Shown: piece after piece, positions 48,009 to 55,765 of the stretch
Position numbering within the stretch: the first letter of the stretch is position 1
Layout: each line of letters opens with the position of its first letter
Notes under the pieces: generated by a model
What the model was told of the DNA's origin: nothing
What the model saw: only the letters and a program-made list of their open reading frames with translations
Database searches by the model: none
Made by a program: the position numbers and the translations under genes
Source: Glutamicibacter soli
GTDB lineage: Bacteria; Actinomycetota; Actinomycetes; Actinomycetales; Micrococcaceae
Reading direction: 5' to 3'
NCBI RefSeq assembly: GCF_003309065.1
Contig: NZ_POAF01000001.1
Span: forward strand, 558,001-622,000
DNA length: 64,000 nucleotides

Positions 48009-49228
48009 GCACGACGCACTACAGCCCGAGCGCCAGCGCCGCCGACACGGAGCGCTATATCCGGGGCAAGGAGGACGAGCGGGGCGTCGCGATCACGTGC
48101 GATGTGCCGGGAGGCCCCGGCGCGTTCTCGGCGCGCGCTCGGGCGCTCACGCAGAACACGACGCGCGAGGTCGAGGCGCTGCACTACCGCCAGTCGTTCA
48201 GCGACGAGGAGTTCGACCCGAAGAACCCCGAACACGTGCAGCGGGTGAACGACCTGGGCTACCAGCTCGCCAAGAAGATGCACCCGGATTCCGACTGCCT
48301 CGTCGTCAGTCATGTGGATGGGCGGGGAAAGAAGCCGCACAACCATATTTTGGTTCTCAATCACAACAACCGCACGGGAAAGGCGCTCTCGGACTATCGC
48401 ACGTTCCACGACCGCAAGGCCGGGAATCAGAAGGGCGTGCAGTCGGCGAACGACGAGCTGATGCGCGAGCACGGGCTCTCGGTCGTGAAGCGGCTGGAGC
48501 ACGCGCCGAAGGACTGGGAGCTGCGCCGCGAAGACTTCGCCGAGGGGTCGCGCGACCGCGAGATGGGCGACCGGATGAGTGCGGCGCTGGCCGATCCCCG
48601 CGCGGTGGACAAGGCCGGTCTGGTCTCGGTGATCGAGGAGCAGAACCAGCAGCTCGGTGATGACGGGGTTCGGGTGCCACGGATGCGGCTGCACAGCCCC
48701 GTCAGCAAGAAGGGCAAACGCGCCGGGCAGGAGACCTGGACGCTCTACATCGAGGACCGCCGCGGCGAGTCCGGGCGTGCCGAGCGCCGCAAGCGCACGA
48801 GCGCACTCTCGGCGGACTTCACCCCGGAGGGCGCGCAGGCGTTCTTCGACTACCACCAGCAGCAGAAGGAGCAGGAACATGAGCGCAGCACTCGACAGGC
48901 TGAAGCAGCAGAACGGGCCCGTGCAGTCGCCGCAACCGCTCGGCAGTCCGGAGACGATGGAGCTGTTGACCTCGATCCTCGCCGCCGTCGAGGCGCAGAA
49001 TACGAGGATCGCCACGCTGACCGAGCAGCAGAAGAAGCTCGCGGGGTTCGTGAAGGTGGACAGCGAGGAGCAGGAGAAGCAGCTCTCCGCGATCTCGCAT
49101 CAGCTGACCTCAACGTCGCCGCCGCCGGAGTCGAACGAGAACAGCGAACTGTTCGCCGGAATCGCGTCCACTCTCGCGGGTATGAGCGTGAACCTCAACG
49201 GGGAGAGTCTGAAGGGCTCAGCCTCTAA
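48005..49228 (+). CDS. MOBP-type relaxase/mobilisation nuclease
   Basis: Nicks oriT and pilots the strand during conjugative mobilisation. The N-terminal VirD2-like relaxase domain shows a candidate nucleophile region (HYSPSASAADTERYIRGKE, Tyr6 or Tyr18) and the metal-binding histidines in SHVDGRGKKPHNHILVLN (His103, His112, His114). It begins with GTG coupled to the mobC stop. The conserved part ends near residue 290; beyond 48879 the frame continues for 116 codons as an Arg/Ala/Glu-rich tail that overlaps the mobB-like gene in another frame. No type IV secretion genes are present, so it would rely on a helper. Confidence 0.85.
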   Translation: MSTTHYSPSASAADTERYIRGKEDERGVAITCDVPGGPGAFSARARALTQNTTREVEALHYRQSFSDEEFDPKNPEHVQRVNDLGYQLAKKMHPDSDCLVVSHVDGRGKKPHNHILVLNHNNRTGKALSDYRTFHDRKAGNQKGVQSANDELMREHGLSVVKRLEHAPKDWELRREDFAEGSRDREMGDRMSAALADPRAVDKAGLVSVIEEQNQQLGDDGVRVPRMRLHSPVSKKGKRAGQETWTLYIEDRRGESGRAERRKRTSALSADFTPEGAQAFFDYHQQQKEQEHERSTRQAEAAERARAVAATARQSGDDGAVDLDPRRRRGAEYEDRHADRAAEEARGVREGGQRGAGEAALRDLASADLNVAAAGVEREQRTVRRNRVHSRGYEREPQRGESEGLSL

Positions 49229-49766
49229 GTCCGAGGCTGCCGCCAAGCATCTCGATGAGAGCCGGGCTAAGTTCGAGCGGGCCGCGAACGGTGCGCAGAA
49301 GGCCTGGCGGGAGTCGATCACCCAAGCCAGCACCGAGGCGACGAGCGCGATCAGCACGGCCCGGGATCAGGCTGTGCAGTCGATCGAGAGGGCCGCTGCC
49401 GACGCCGGGGCCGTGGCAACAGCCAAGATTGACGCCGCGAACGAGCGGGCCGAAAAGATCATCGTCACAACGGCGAAGCTGGAGGCCCGTCAGCTTTGGT
49501 TGGTCGCCGCGTCGATGTGCCTCGCGCTGCTGCCGGTCGCAGTGATCGTCGCGGGTGTTTGGATGGCCGTCGCCGGGCTTATCACGGGCGCTCAGTGGGC
49601 CCTCGATGTGGACGGGAGCGTGTGGCTCGGGATCGGTCGCTGGCTCGTGGTCTCCATGGGCCTCGCCGGGGCCGGCTACGGACTCTTCGCGTCCGTCCGC
49701 TGGGTCGCCGGTCTCGTGGAGACCTGGAAGGGCCGCGGGATGCCGAGGTGGCCCCGTTGGCGGTGA
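48879..49766 (+). CDS. MobB-like membrane protein nested in the relaxase 3' end
   Basis: A 295-residue protein with a long helical, Ala/Glu/Lys-rich cytoplasmic part likely to form coiled coil (about 20-190), then two or three hydrophobic segments (about 200-225, 240-260) and a short basic end. The ATG has AGAAGGAG 8 nt upstream. Mobilisation regions of ColE1 and RSF1010 also carry a small accessory gene nested in the relaxase gene in another frame, and RSF1010 MobB is membrane-associated; sequence similarity to those is not evident, so the name is by position and plan. Confidence 0.6.
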   Translation: MSAALDRLKQQNGPVQSPQPLGSPETMELLTSILAAVEAQNTRIATLTEQQKKLAGFVKVDSEEQEKQLSAISHQLTSTSPPPESNENSELFAGIASTLAGMSVNLNGESLKGSASKSEAAAKHLDESRAKFERAANGAQKAWRESITQASTEATSAISTARDQAVQSIERAAADAGAVATAKIDAANERAEKIIVTTAKLEARQLWLVAASMCLALLPVAVIVAGVWMAVAGLITGAQWALDVDGSVWLGIGRWLVVSMGLAGAGYGLFASVRWVAGLVETWKGRGMPRWPRWR

Positions 49767-49784
49767 TGGCTGGATCCGATCGAG

Positions 49785-50087
49785 CTACCGGTTCCGATCA
49801 GCAGTCGAAGGATTTTCGCAGCAGCCAGTCCTGCGGCCTCGGTGCCGCCGCCGTAGCCTGACGAGCATCCTGGCCGTGACGGCCATCGCGACGGCGATCC
49901 CGGCACCGATGATCCAGGGATTGCCGAGGAGCCCTCCGACGCCTGCGAGTGCTCCGCCCGCCGCGATGAGCGGCAGGCCGTAGCAGAGCAGCAACGGAAG
50001 CGCGCAGCATGCCAGTAGGAGCAGCCCGGTCCCTGCGGCGACGATGGGACCGGCGCGCCGTTCGTCGCGGTCGTGATCGGCGCTCAT
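49785..50087 (-). CDS. Small MerT/MerF-like mercuric ion transporter
   Basis: A 100-residue membrane protein with two or three hydrophobic segments. A vicinal cysteine pair sits in the first one (LLLLACCALPLLLCYG) and a second pair near the C-terminus (TGCCENP). MerT, MerC and MerF carry Hg(II) across the membrane on such pairs. It follows merA by 49 bp in the same direction. The ATG at 50087 has GAGGTG 6 nt upstream. No separate periplasmic MerP is present. Confidence 0.7.
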   Translation of the reverse strand: MSADHDRDERRAGPIVAAGTGLLLLACCALPLLLCYGLPLIAAGGALAGVGGLLGNPWIIGAGIAVAMAVTARMLVRLRRRHRGRRTGCCENPSTADRNR

Positions 50088-50136
50088 CGTCTGCACCTCT
50101 TCCGGATGAGATCTCCCCGATTGCATGCGTTGCCGT

Positions 50137-51561
50137 TCATGCGCAGCACGAGAGCAGTGACGGGTCGGTGGTGAAGGACTTCGCGGCGATCCGGATGCCT
50201 TCGGTCATGGTCAGGTAGGGGGCCCAGGCGTCGGCGACTTCGGCGATGGTCTTGCCGAGCACGTGGACGCCTGCGGCGGCGAGTTCCCCGGCGTCCTTGG
50301 CGACGGCGGTGAGGCCGAGGATCTCGCTCGTATCGGCGTTCACGACGATCTTGATGAACCCGCGGGTGTCGCGGTTGATCACCGCCCGGGGCACATACTC
50401 CAGGGGCAGCACGCGGCAGTCGCAGCGGATCCCCGCGGCGACGACCTCCTTCTCGGTCATCCCGACCGCGCCGATCGCCGGTCCGGTGAACGTCACCCGC
50501 GGCAGATGGGAGTAGTCGACGGACCGGTCGGCGTCGGCGAACGCGTTCTCGGCGACGAGGGTGCCGTGGTGGGCCGCGACGTAGACGAACTCCGGGTGCC
50601 CGGTCACGTCGCCCGCGGCCCAGATCCGCGGGTTCGACGACTGCAGATGGTCGGAGACGACCACCTCGCCGGAGTCCCCGGTCTTCACCCCGACCGCATC
50701 GAGGTTCAAGCCGTCGGTGACGGGACGGCGTCCGAGGGCGACGAGCACCTGGTCGGCGCGGAACTCCTGCGAGCCGCCGGACACGTCCGCGGTAACCACG
50801 ACCTGCCCGGTCGCCGCGTCCCGGGACACCCGGGTCGGCACCGCGCGGCGGACCACCCGGATGCCCTCGTCGGCGAACACCTCCTGCAGTGTCCGGGACA
50901 CCTCCGGCTCCTCCTTCGTCGCGAGCCGGGACCGCACCAGCACGGTGACCTGGGAGCCGAGGCGGGCGAACAGCTGCGCCTGCTCCAGGGCGACGTAGCC
51001 GCCGCCGAGCACCAGCATCGACTCGGGGACCTCGGTCAGGTCCATCGCCGTGGTCGAGGTCAGGTACCCGGCCTCGTCCAGGCCGTCGATCGGCGGAGCC
51101 CACGGCCGCGCACCGGTGGCGACCAGGTAGTGCTCGGCCTCGATCGTCTCGACCGCTCCGTCTGCGGCGGTGACCTCCAACACCGGCGCGTCCGGGGTGC
51201 CCGCGAACCCGGCGTCTCCCCGCCGGACGTGCCACCCGTATGAATCGGCGACGTCGGCGTACTTCTCGCCCCGCATCGTCTCGACCAACGCCTGCTTCCC
51301 GGCGATCAGCGCGGGCATGTCCACTGGGCCTGCCGTCGTCGCGATCCCCGGGAACCGGTCGGCGGCGTCGGCGGCGACGTGCCGTGCATCGGCGGCGGAG
51401 ATGAGGGCCTTCGACGGCACGCAGCCCGTGTTCACGCAGGTGCCGCCGAGCGTGCCACGCTCGATCATCACCACCGACTTCCCGAGCATGGTCGCGCGAA
51501 TCGCGGCGGCGAACGCTCCGCCGCCCGATCCGATGATGGCGAGATCGTACTTCGTAGGCAT
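50137..51561 (-). CDS. merA: MerA, mercuric reductase
   Basis: NADPH-dependent flavoenzyme that reduces Hg(II) to volatile Hg(0). It has the FAD loop IIGSGGGAFAAA, the redox pair GGTCVNTGCVPSK (Cys42, Cys47), the NAD(P) loop LGGGYVALEQA, the second FAD motif IWAAGDVTG, and the C-terminal vicinal pair SCC (Cys472, Cys473) that receives mercury and separates MerA from other disulfide reductases. The N-terminal heavy-metal-associated domain is absent. The ATG at 51561 has GGGAG 6 nt upstream; a TTG 15 bp earlier is less likely. Length is 474 residues. Confidence 0.95.
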   Translation of the reverse strand: MPTKYDLAIIGSGGGAFAAAIRATMLGKSVVMIERGTLGGTCVNTGCVPSKALISAADARHVAADAADRFPGIATTAGPVDMPALIAGKQALVETMRGEKYADVADSYGWHVRRGDAGFAGTPDAPVLEVTAADGAVETIEAEHYLVATGARPWAPPIDGLDEAGYLTSTTAMDLTEVPESMLVLGGGYVALEQAQLFARLGSQVTVLVRSRLATKEEPEVSRTLQEVFADEGIRVVRRAVPTRVSRDAATGQVVVTADVSGGSQEFRADQVLVALGRRPVTDGLNLDAVGVKTGDSGEVVVSDHLQSSNPRIWAAGDVTGHPEFVYVAAHHGTLVAENAFADADRSVDYSHLPRVTFTGPAIGAVGMTEKEVVAAGIRCDCRVLPLEYVPRAVINRDTRGFIKIVVNADTSEILGLTAVAKDAGELAAAGVHVLGKTIAEVADAWAPYLTMTEGIRIAAKSFTTDPSLLSCCA

Positions 51562-51604
51562 CGCTGCTCCCGTCAAGGCTTGGACTTCTGTTCCGTTTCA
51601 GCCA

Positions 51605-51635
51605 TACTGGACCTTCCAGTGCAGGGGAAGGTCAA
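51605..51635 (-). promoter_or_regulatory. mer operator/promoter with MerR-type dyad
   Basis: Perfect inverted repeat gaccttcc (51610-51617) and ggaaggtc (51626-51633) with an 8-bp centre lies between a -35 TTGACC (51635-51630, minus) and a -10-like CAGTAT (51609-51604). The 19-20 bp spacer is the long spacer that MerR-family activators untwist. It lies in the 106-bp gap between divergent merA and merR. Confidence 0.88.
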
Positions 51636-51667
51636 GCGTGGCCCCTGCCGAATGATCGGAGGCCGCA

Positions 51668-52057
51668 ATGCGCATCGGAGAACTCGCCGAACGCGCGGGC
51701 ACCACCTCGAAGACGCTCCGGTTCTACGAAGAGCAGGGACTGCTGCCCCCGGCCGACCGGACGCCATCCGGGTACCGCGACTACGCGCCCGACGCCGTAG
51801 CCCGGATCGACTTCGTTCACCGTGGCCAGGCCGCAGGCCTCACCCTCGCCCAGATCCGCCAAATCCTCGACATCCGCGACAGCGGCCACGCGCCCTGCGA
51901 GCACGTGCGAGACCTCCTCGACGCGCGCCTGGCCGAGATCGAGCAGCAGATCGCCCAGCTCACCGCCCTGCACGGCACCATCGCCGACCTCCGGCACGAC
52001 GCCGCGCACCCGGACCCCGACACATGCAGCCCAGACCAGGTCTGCCGGTACCTGTAG
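51668..52057 (+). CDS. merR: MerR-family regulator, probably Hg(II)-responsive
   Basis: A 129-residue MerR protein: N-terminal winged helix (MRIGELAERAGTTSKTLRFYEEQGLLPP...GYRDY), a dimerisation helix, and three cysteines placed like the mercury ligands of MerR (Cys77, Cys120, Cys126). Copper or zinc sensors of the family use other patterns. It is divergent from merA across a typical operator, so it most likely controls merA and itself. The last three residues are RYL. Confidence 0.88.
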   Translation: MRIGELAERAGTTSKTLRFYEEQGLLPPADRTPSGYRDYAPDAVARIDFVHRGQAAGLTLAQIRQILDIRDSGHAPCEHVRDLLDARLAEIEQQIAQLTALHGTIADLRHDAAHPDPDTCSPDQVCRYL

Positions 52058-52094
52058 AGGGACGCGGACCGAGAAAACGAGAGCCATAACACGA

Positions 52095-52112
52095 ACATGC
52101 GCTAGCGCATGT
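52095..52112. repeat. 18-bp perfect palindrome at the right edge of the island
   Basis: ACATGCGCTAGCGCATGT reads the same on both strands. It spans the point where the monooxygenase coding sequence stops matching its family; its left half belongs to the mer side and its right half supplies the last codons of the truncated gene. Confidence 0.8.
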
Positions 52113-52356
52113 CGATCACACCGGTGCCGACTTCAAGTGTGGTTGTCGAGGCGGCCATGGCCGCCAGCAGAGGGAACGGTGCGGAAAGCGAACGGTCGAA
52201 GTGGTGCACCCGCAGCCAGGCTCCGTCGAAGCCGCTGCGTTCGGCGGCCTGCGCTAGATCCACCATCTGCCTCACCGCGGCGGCGCCCGTGGGAACCGCG
52301 GAGTTTGCAGTGCCCGACCAGTGGCCGAAGGTCAGGAAACCAATTTTCTTTGGCAT
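52102..52356 (-). pseudogene. 5' fragment of a luciferase-like (LLM) flavin monooxygenase gene
   Basis: Only 84 codons remain of a family normally about 300-380 residues long. The fragment has the N-terminal barrel start (KKIGFLTFGHW), ERSGFDGAWLRVHHFDR and ends GTGVIDMR then TAG, exactly where the family goes on. The start is intact, with GGAG 5 nt upstream. The 3' part is missing and was not found on the other side of the island, so the inserting event also deleted DNA or the remainder lies elsewhere. Confidence 0.85.
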
Positions 52357-52412
52357 GTCATCTCCGTTTGAACAAAGTCGGTGGTCTTTTCACCTACCAG
52401 ACACAATAGTAA

Positions 52413-52426
52413 TTGACGCGTCAATA
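52413..52426. promoter_or_regulatory. 14-bp palindrome upstream of the monooxygenase fragment
   Basis: ATTGACGCGTCAAT, a perfect palindrome 57 bp upstream of the truncated gene start, lies in a short AT-rich promoter-like stretch. It has the look of a TetR/MarR-type operator and contains TTGAC on both strands. No cognate regulator is identified nearby. Confidence 0.4.
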
Positions 52427-52553
52427 TTCCTGTTATGAGTACGCTCACAACATGCCCCTGTCCGCAGGCCGATCCCCCTAGGAGGCCCTTGCATTCGCCC
52501 GTTGCAGTGCCAATAATTGCGAGCAACTAGCCGAACCGAGGAAAAGCGGCGCA

Positions 52554-53063
52554 ATGAATGCACTTGTCCATGAGACCATCACGCTGAGCAGGCGCATCCC
52601 CTTTCCCTGCGCCGAGGTCTGGGATGCCTATGCCGACCCCGCGCGCCGCTGCGTGTGGGGCGTACCGGCAGGGGAAGGCATCGAGTACGCCGCCGAGCAC
52701 TTCCGCGAAGGCGGACGTGAGAGCTACCGCTGCGGCCCGCTGGGTTCCCTAGATTTCCTCGTCGAGGCGCAGTACCTCCGCGTGGTCGAGCAGCAGCTGA
52801 TCGTCTATGCGGAAACCGTATGGACCAACGAGACACCGCTGTCCTCCGCACTGGTCTCCTGGATCTTGGAGCCGTTGGGCGGCGCGACGCAGGTGGCTGT
52901 CACCAGCCAGGTGACCTCTTTCGTCGGAGCGGGCATGATCGAGGGCAGCCGTTCCGGTCACCGCATCGTGCTGGCGCAGCTCGGCAGGTTCCTTGCCGAC
53001 GCTGCCGCTGACGCTCCGGACCCGGGCGGCATGGAAGGACCCGGGGGCTACGGCGAGCGCTAG
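52554..53063 (+). CDS. SRPBCC (START/Bet v1-like) domain protein
   Basis: A 169-residue protein of the AHSA1/polyketide-cyclase-like superfamily: helical-grip start (ETITLSRRIPFPCAEVWDAYADPARRCVWG), strands DFLVEAQYLRVVEQQLIVY and SWILEPLGGATQVAVTSQV, and a long C-terminal helix. These proteins bind hydrophobic ligands or act as stress proteins; the ligand is unknown. The ATG has GAGGA about 11 nt upstream. Its stop overlaps the convergent nitrite reductase stop by 4 bp. Confidence 0.75.
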   Translation: MNALVHETITLSRRIPFPCAEVWDAYADPARRCVWGVPAGEGIEYAAEHFREGGRESYRCGPLGSLDFLVEAQYLRVVEQQLIVYAETVWTNETPLSSALVSWILEPLGGATQVAVTSQVTSFVGAGMIEGSRSGHRIVLAQLGRFLADAAADAPDPGGMEGPGGYGER

Positions 53064-55765
53064 TTAGGATCAGAAACCCTGATCATGCCGTGCGCCCCCT
53101 TCTCGCCGTCCGACATGTAGTGCGTGACGAACGGGTAGTTCCCGGCCTCGGGCAGCGCCAGCTCCACGAATCCTCCCTGCGCGGGGGCCAAGGCCAGGGA
53201 TTGGGAACCCCCGCCGGTTCGATCGCGGGCGTCCAGCTGGTAGGCACCTTCGAAGTACACCGTGTCGAACTGGCCGCCGATCACGTGGAAGCTGCTGGGC
53301 CTGTTGGGGCCCGCGACGAGTACCCAGATGCGGATGCGTTCACCGGTGGCAACCTGCAGCGGGTCGAAGGAGTATTGATTTGCATAGCCGTTGAACACCA
53401 CCAGGTCGGGGTTCCCTCCTGCAGTCTTGTCCACGTCCACCGGTTGCCCTTCCGCGCCGAGGTAGTACTCGGACTGCACCATCACATACGACTTGTCCAC
53501 CGCGGGCAGGTCCTCGGGTTCGATGATGACCGCTCCGTACATGCCGTTGGCGATGTGTGAGCTCATGGGTGCGGTGGCGCAGTGGTACATCCAGATCCCT
53601 GACTTGGTGGCGGTGAACGTGTAGGTCAGTTCCTCGCCAGGGGCGATGGTTCGCATCGGTTTGTCCGGGGCCAGGGACCCGGCGTGGAAGTCGATGGAGT
53701 GGCCCATGGTGCCGTCGTTGTAGAGCGCGATTTCGAATTTGTCGCCGATCCGTCCGTGCAGGACCGGACCCGGGGCGGTGCCGTTGAAGGTCCACAGGTT
53801 CTGTGTGAACCCCGGCGACACTTCGGCCTGCAGCTCGCTGACCGTGAAGCGTTGCTTGTGCAGCGCCGGCTTGCCGGTGTCCGCAGGCAGTGGATCCAGT
53901 ACCGGGTTGCGTGCGGTGAATCCGTCCGCGGGCTGGGCCTGCAGGTCGGGTCCCGCGGCCGCGGGCGGCTGGCCAGCATCCTGCAGGTGTCCGTGGAACG
54001 TCTCTGGTGCCGTGTCGCCGGGTGCGGCGGCGGCGCCGGTCACCACGATCCGCATCACCATGCCCATCTGCTTGTGCCCGACGATGGAGCACCAGCCCTC
54101 CATGTCTGCGGTGATGACCCCGGCGTCCACGGTGGCGCTCTGGCCCGGTGCCAGGCGCCCGGAGTCGCTCCCGTTGGCCAGCACCAGGTCGTGGACCTGC
54201 GTGGCATCGGTGTTGGCCAATTCGATGACCAGCCGTGTTCCTGCTTCCACCTCGATGGTGGAGGGTGTGAACCGCATGTCCTTGGCGGTCATCTGCACGG
54301 TCTTGACCGGTGCGTTTGCAGGGTCGACCGGCTGCTGCGCGGTGGAAGCGGCCGGCGGGCGGATCCCGGCGGCCGCGGGATCCAGTGCTACGCCGACGGC
54401 GATCACCAGCACAACCGACATAAGACCTGCGGCCGCCTGGCCCAGGCGTTGGCCGGGCGGGCGGGCGCCTTCGGGTTCCACCGGGCCGCGCTCGCGGGCC
54501 CTCGGCTGGCCTGCGGATTCCGCGGCTTCTTTCTTGGCCAAGCGATGGGCCTTCAAGGCGGTGAAGAGCAAGGGGATGAAGCTGCCCATGGCGCCGAGGT
54601 AAAGCACCGAGCACAGCACACGCACCAGCGAGGAGATCGGCAGGGCGCAGGCCAGCAACGCTGCGTTGGCCATGCTCACCCGCCAGGCGGCTCCACGGTC
54701 GAAGGCCGTGGCCGCCGCGCGGACCGGGCGCGGCCCGCCGCCCAGCGCCACGGGCACCAGATAGGACAGCGCGCCCAGCAGGATCTGCGCGGCGAAGCCT
54801 GCGGCCAGGTACGGCACGATGGTGTCGAAGTGCCGGCCCATCTGCGTCCAGTCGCCGCTGGCAGCCAGGGCGTAGAGCGTCCACACCAGGGTGCCCGTCC
54901 ACCAGCAGACCGCGGACAGGACCGACAAGGTGGCGAAGCTGCGCGGCGGCTTGGCCCTGGCGGCATGGATGAAAGGCGAGGCCGTCATTCCCAGCCCTGC
55001 CAGATAGCCGAGCACACCCAGGGCTGCCACCAGCAGCAGCCCCGCGGCCGCCCCGCCCGCGGCCACCAGCACCGAGGCTGCGAGTACCGGCAGCGCCCGG
55101 CGCAGGCGCACCGCGGCATGGGGGGCGATGCGGGTGCGCAGCATCGTGGGCCACAGCGTGATCAGGGTTCCGGCGACGGTCAGCCCGACCCAGCCCAGCA
55201 GGTTCACCAGTGCATGGGCCAAGGTCAGCCGCTCATGCAGCGGAGAAGCGAGCCCGGCGGAAATCCAGGTTCCCAGCCCGGCGCCGATCGGCAGGAAGCA
55301 GGCGGCGGCGATGTAGTAGCGCACGCTCGCGGCATAGGGCGAGGGCAGCGCGCCGCGCAGGCTACGGTACAGCCAGGCTCCGTGCCATGCCGCGGCCACG
55401 GCAACCAGCAGCGCACCGGCCAGCGTCAACGGCCACAGTTCGGCAAGCACCCCGGCAACCACCACGGCGGCGCCGCCGTTCATCAGCCCCAGGCGCAGCG
55501 ACTGCCGGCGGCGTTCCTGGACGGTCACCACGCGTTTGAGCAGCGCGGTGGCGAAGTACTGCGACCAGACCAGAATGGCGTGGGACAGCGCGCCGAGCAG
55601 CAGCAGGTGGATCAGCAGCCAGCGGGGCGCCGGCAGCTGGCGGTGGACCAGCGCGACGACAACCACCAGGATCAGCCACAGCGCCGTGGGCAGGTCGCGC
55701 AGAGGCCAGAAACCCCGGCCGGGGACCTTCGCTGCGGCGGGCCCGGTGCTCAACGGCAGGTTCAT
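53060..55765 (-). CDS. nirK: Membrane-cupredoxin-copper nitrite reductase fusion (NirK type)
   Basis: A 901-residue fusion. Residues 1-405 form a polytopic membrane domain of about ten spans, followed by one more span (445-462). Residues 485-576 are a cupredoxin with H525, C559, H564 and M567 as type 1 copper ligands. Residues 640-900 are a two-domain copper nitrite reductase: type 1 ligands H689, C729, H737, M742; type 2 ligands H694, H728, H882; catalytic D692 and H827. The TAPMSSHIANGMYG loop is like AniA-type enzymes. It should reduce nitrite to NO outside the membrane, with the cupredoxin as built-in electron donor. It overlaps the NnrS-like gene by 4 bp. Confidence 0.9.
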   Translation of the reverse strand: MNLPLSTGPAAAKVPGRGFWPLRDLPTALWLILVVVVALVHRQLPAPRWLLIHLLLLGALSHAILVWSQYFATALLKRVVTVQERRRQSLRLGLMNGGAAVVVAGVLAELWPLTLAGALLVAVAAAWHGAWLYRSLRGALPSPYAASVRYYIAAACFLPIGAGLGTWISAGLASPLHERLTLAHALVNLLGWVGLTVAGTLITLWPTMLRTRIAPHAAVRLRRALPVLAASVLVAAGGAAAGLLLVAALGVLGYLAGLGMTASPFIHAARAKPPRSFATLSVLSAVCWWTGTLVWTLYALAASGDWTQMGRHFDTIVPYLAAGFAAQILLGALSYLVPVALGGGPRPVRAAATAFDRGAAWRVSMANAALLACALPISSLVRVLCSVLYLGAMGSFIPLLFTALKAHRLAKKEAAESAGQPRARERGPVEPEGARPPGQRLGQAAAGLMSVVLVIAVGVALDPAAAGIRPPAASTAQQPVDPANAPVKTVQMTAKDMRFTPSTIEVEAGTRLVIELANTDATQVHDLVLANGSDSGRLAPGQSATVDAGVITADMEGWCSIVGHKQMGMVMRIVVTGAAAAPGDTAPETFHGHLQDAGQPPAAAGPDLQAQPADGFTARNPVLDPLPADTGKPALHKQRFTVSELQAEVSPGFTQNLWTFNGTAPGPVLHGRIGDKFEIALYNDGTMGHSIDFHAGSLAPDKPMRTIAPGEELTYTFTATKSGIWMYHCATAPMSSHIANGMYGAVIIEPEDLPAVDKSYVMVQSEYYLGAEGQPVDVDKTAGGNPDLVVFNGYANQYSFDPLQVATGERIRIWVLVAGPNRPSSFHVIGGQFDTVYFEGAYQLDARDRTGGGSQSLALAPAQGGFVELALPEAGNYPFVTHYMSDGEKGAHGMIRVSDPN

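Noticed and set aside
47147-49015. Long 622-codon minus-strand open frame across the mob region
   Set aside because: High-GC shadow of mobC, relaxase and mobB. Composition is Arg/Ala/Ser/Pro-rich with no domain; the plus-strand genes have clear motifs and ribosome sites.
52059-52095. GGGACGCGGACCGAGAAAAC... stretch right of merR that recalls the GGGG...GAAAACG...TAA pattern of Tn3-family ends
   Set aside because: The orientation would place mer outside the transposon, the inner end is TAAC rather than TAAG, and no second copy or transposase was found in the window.
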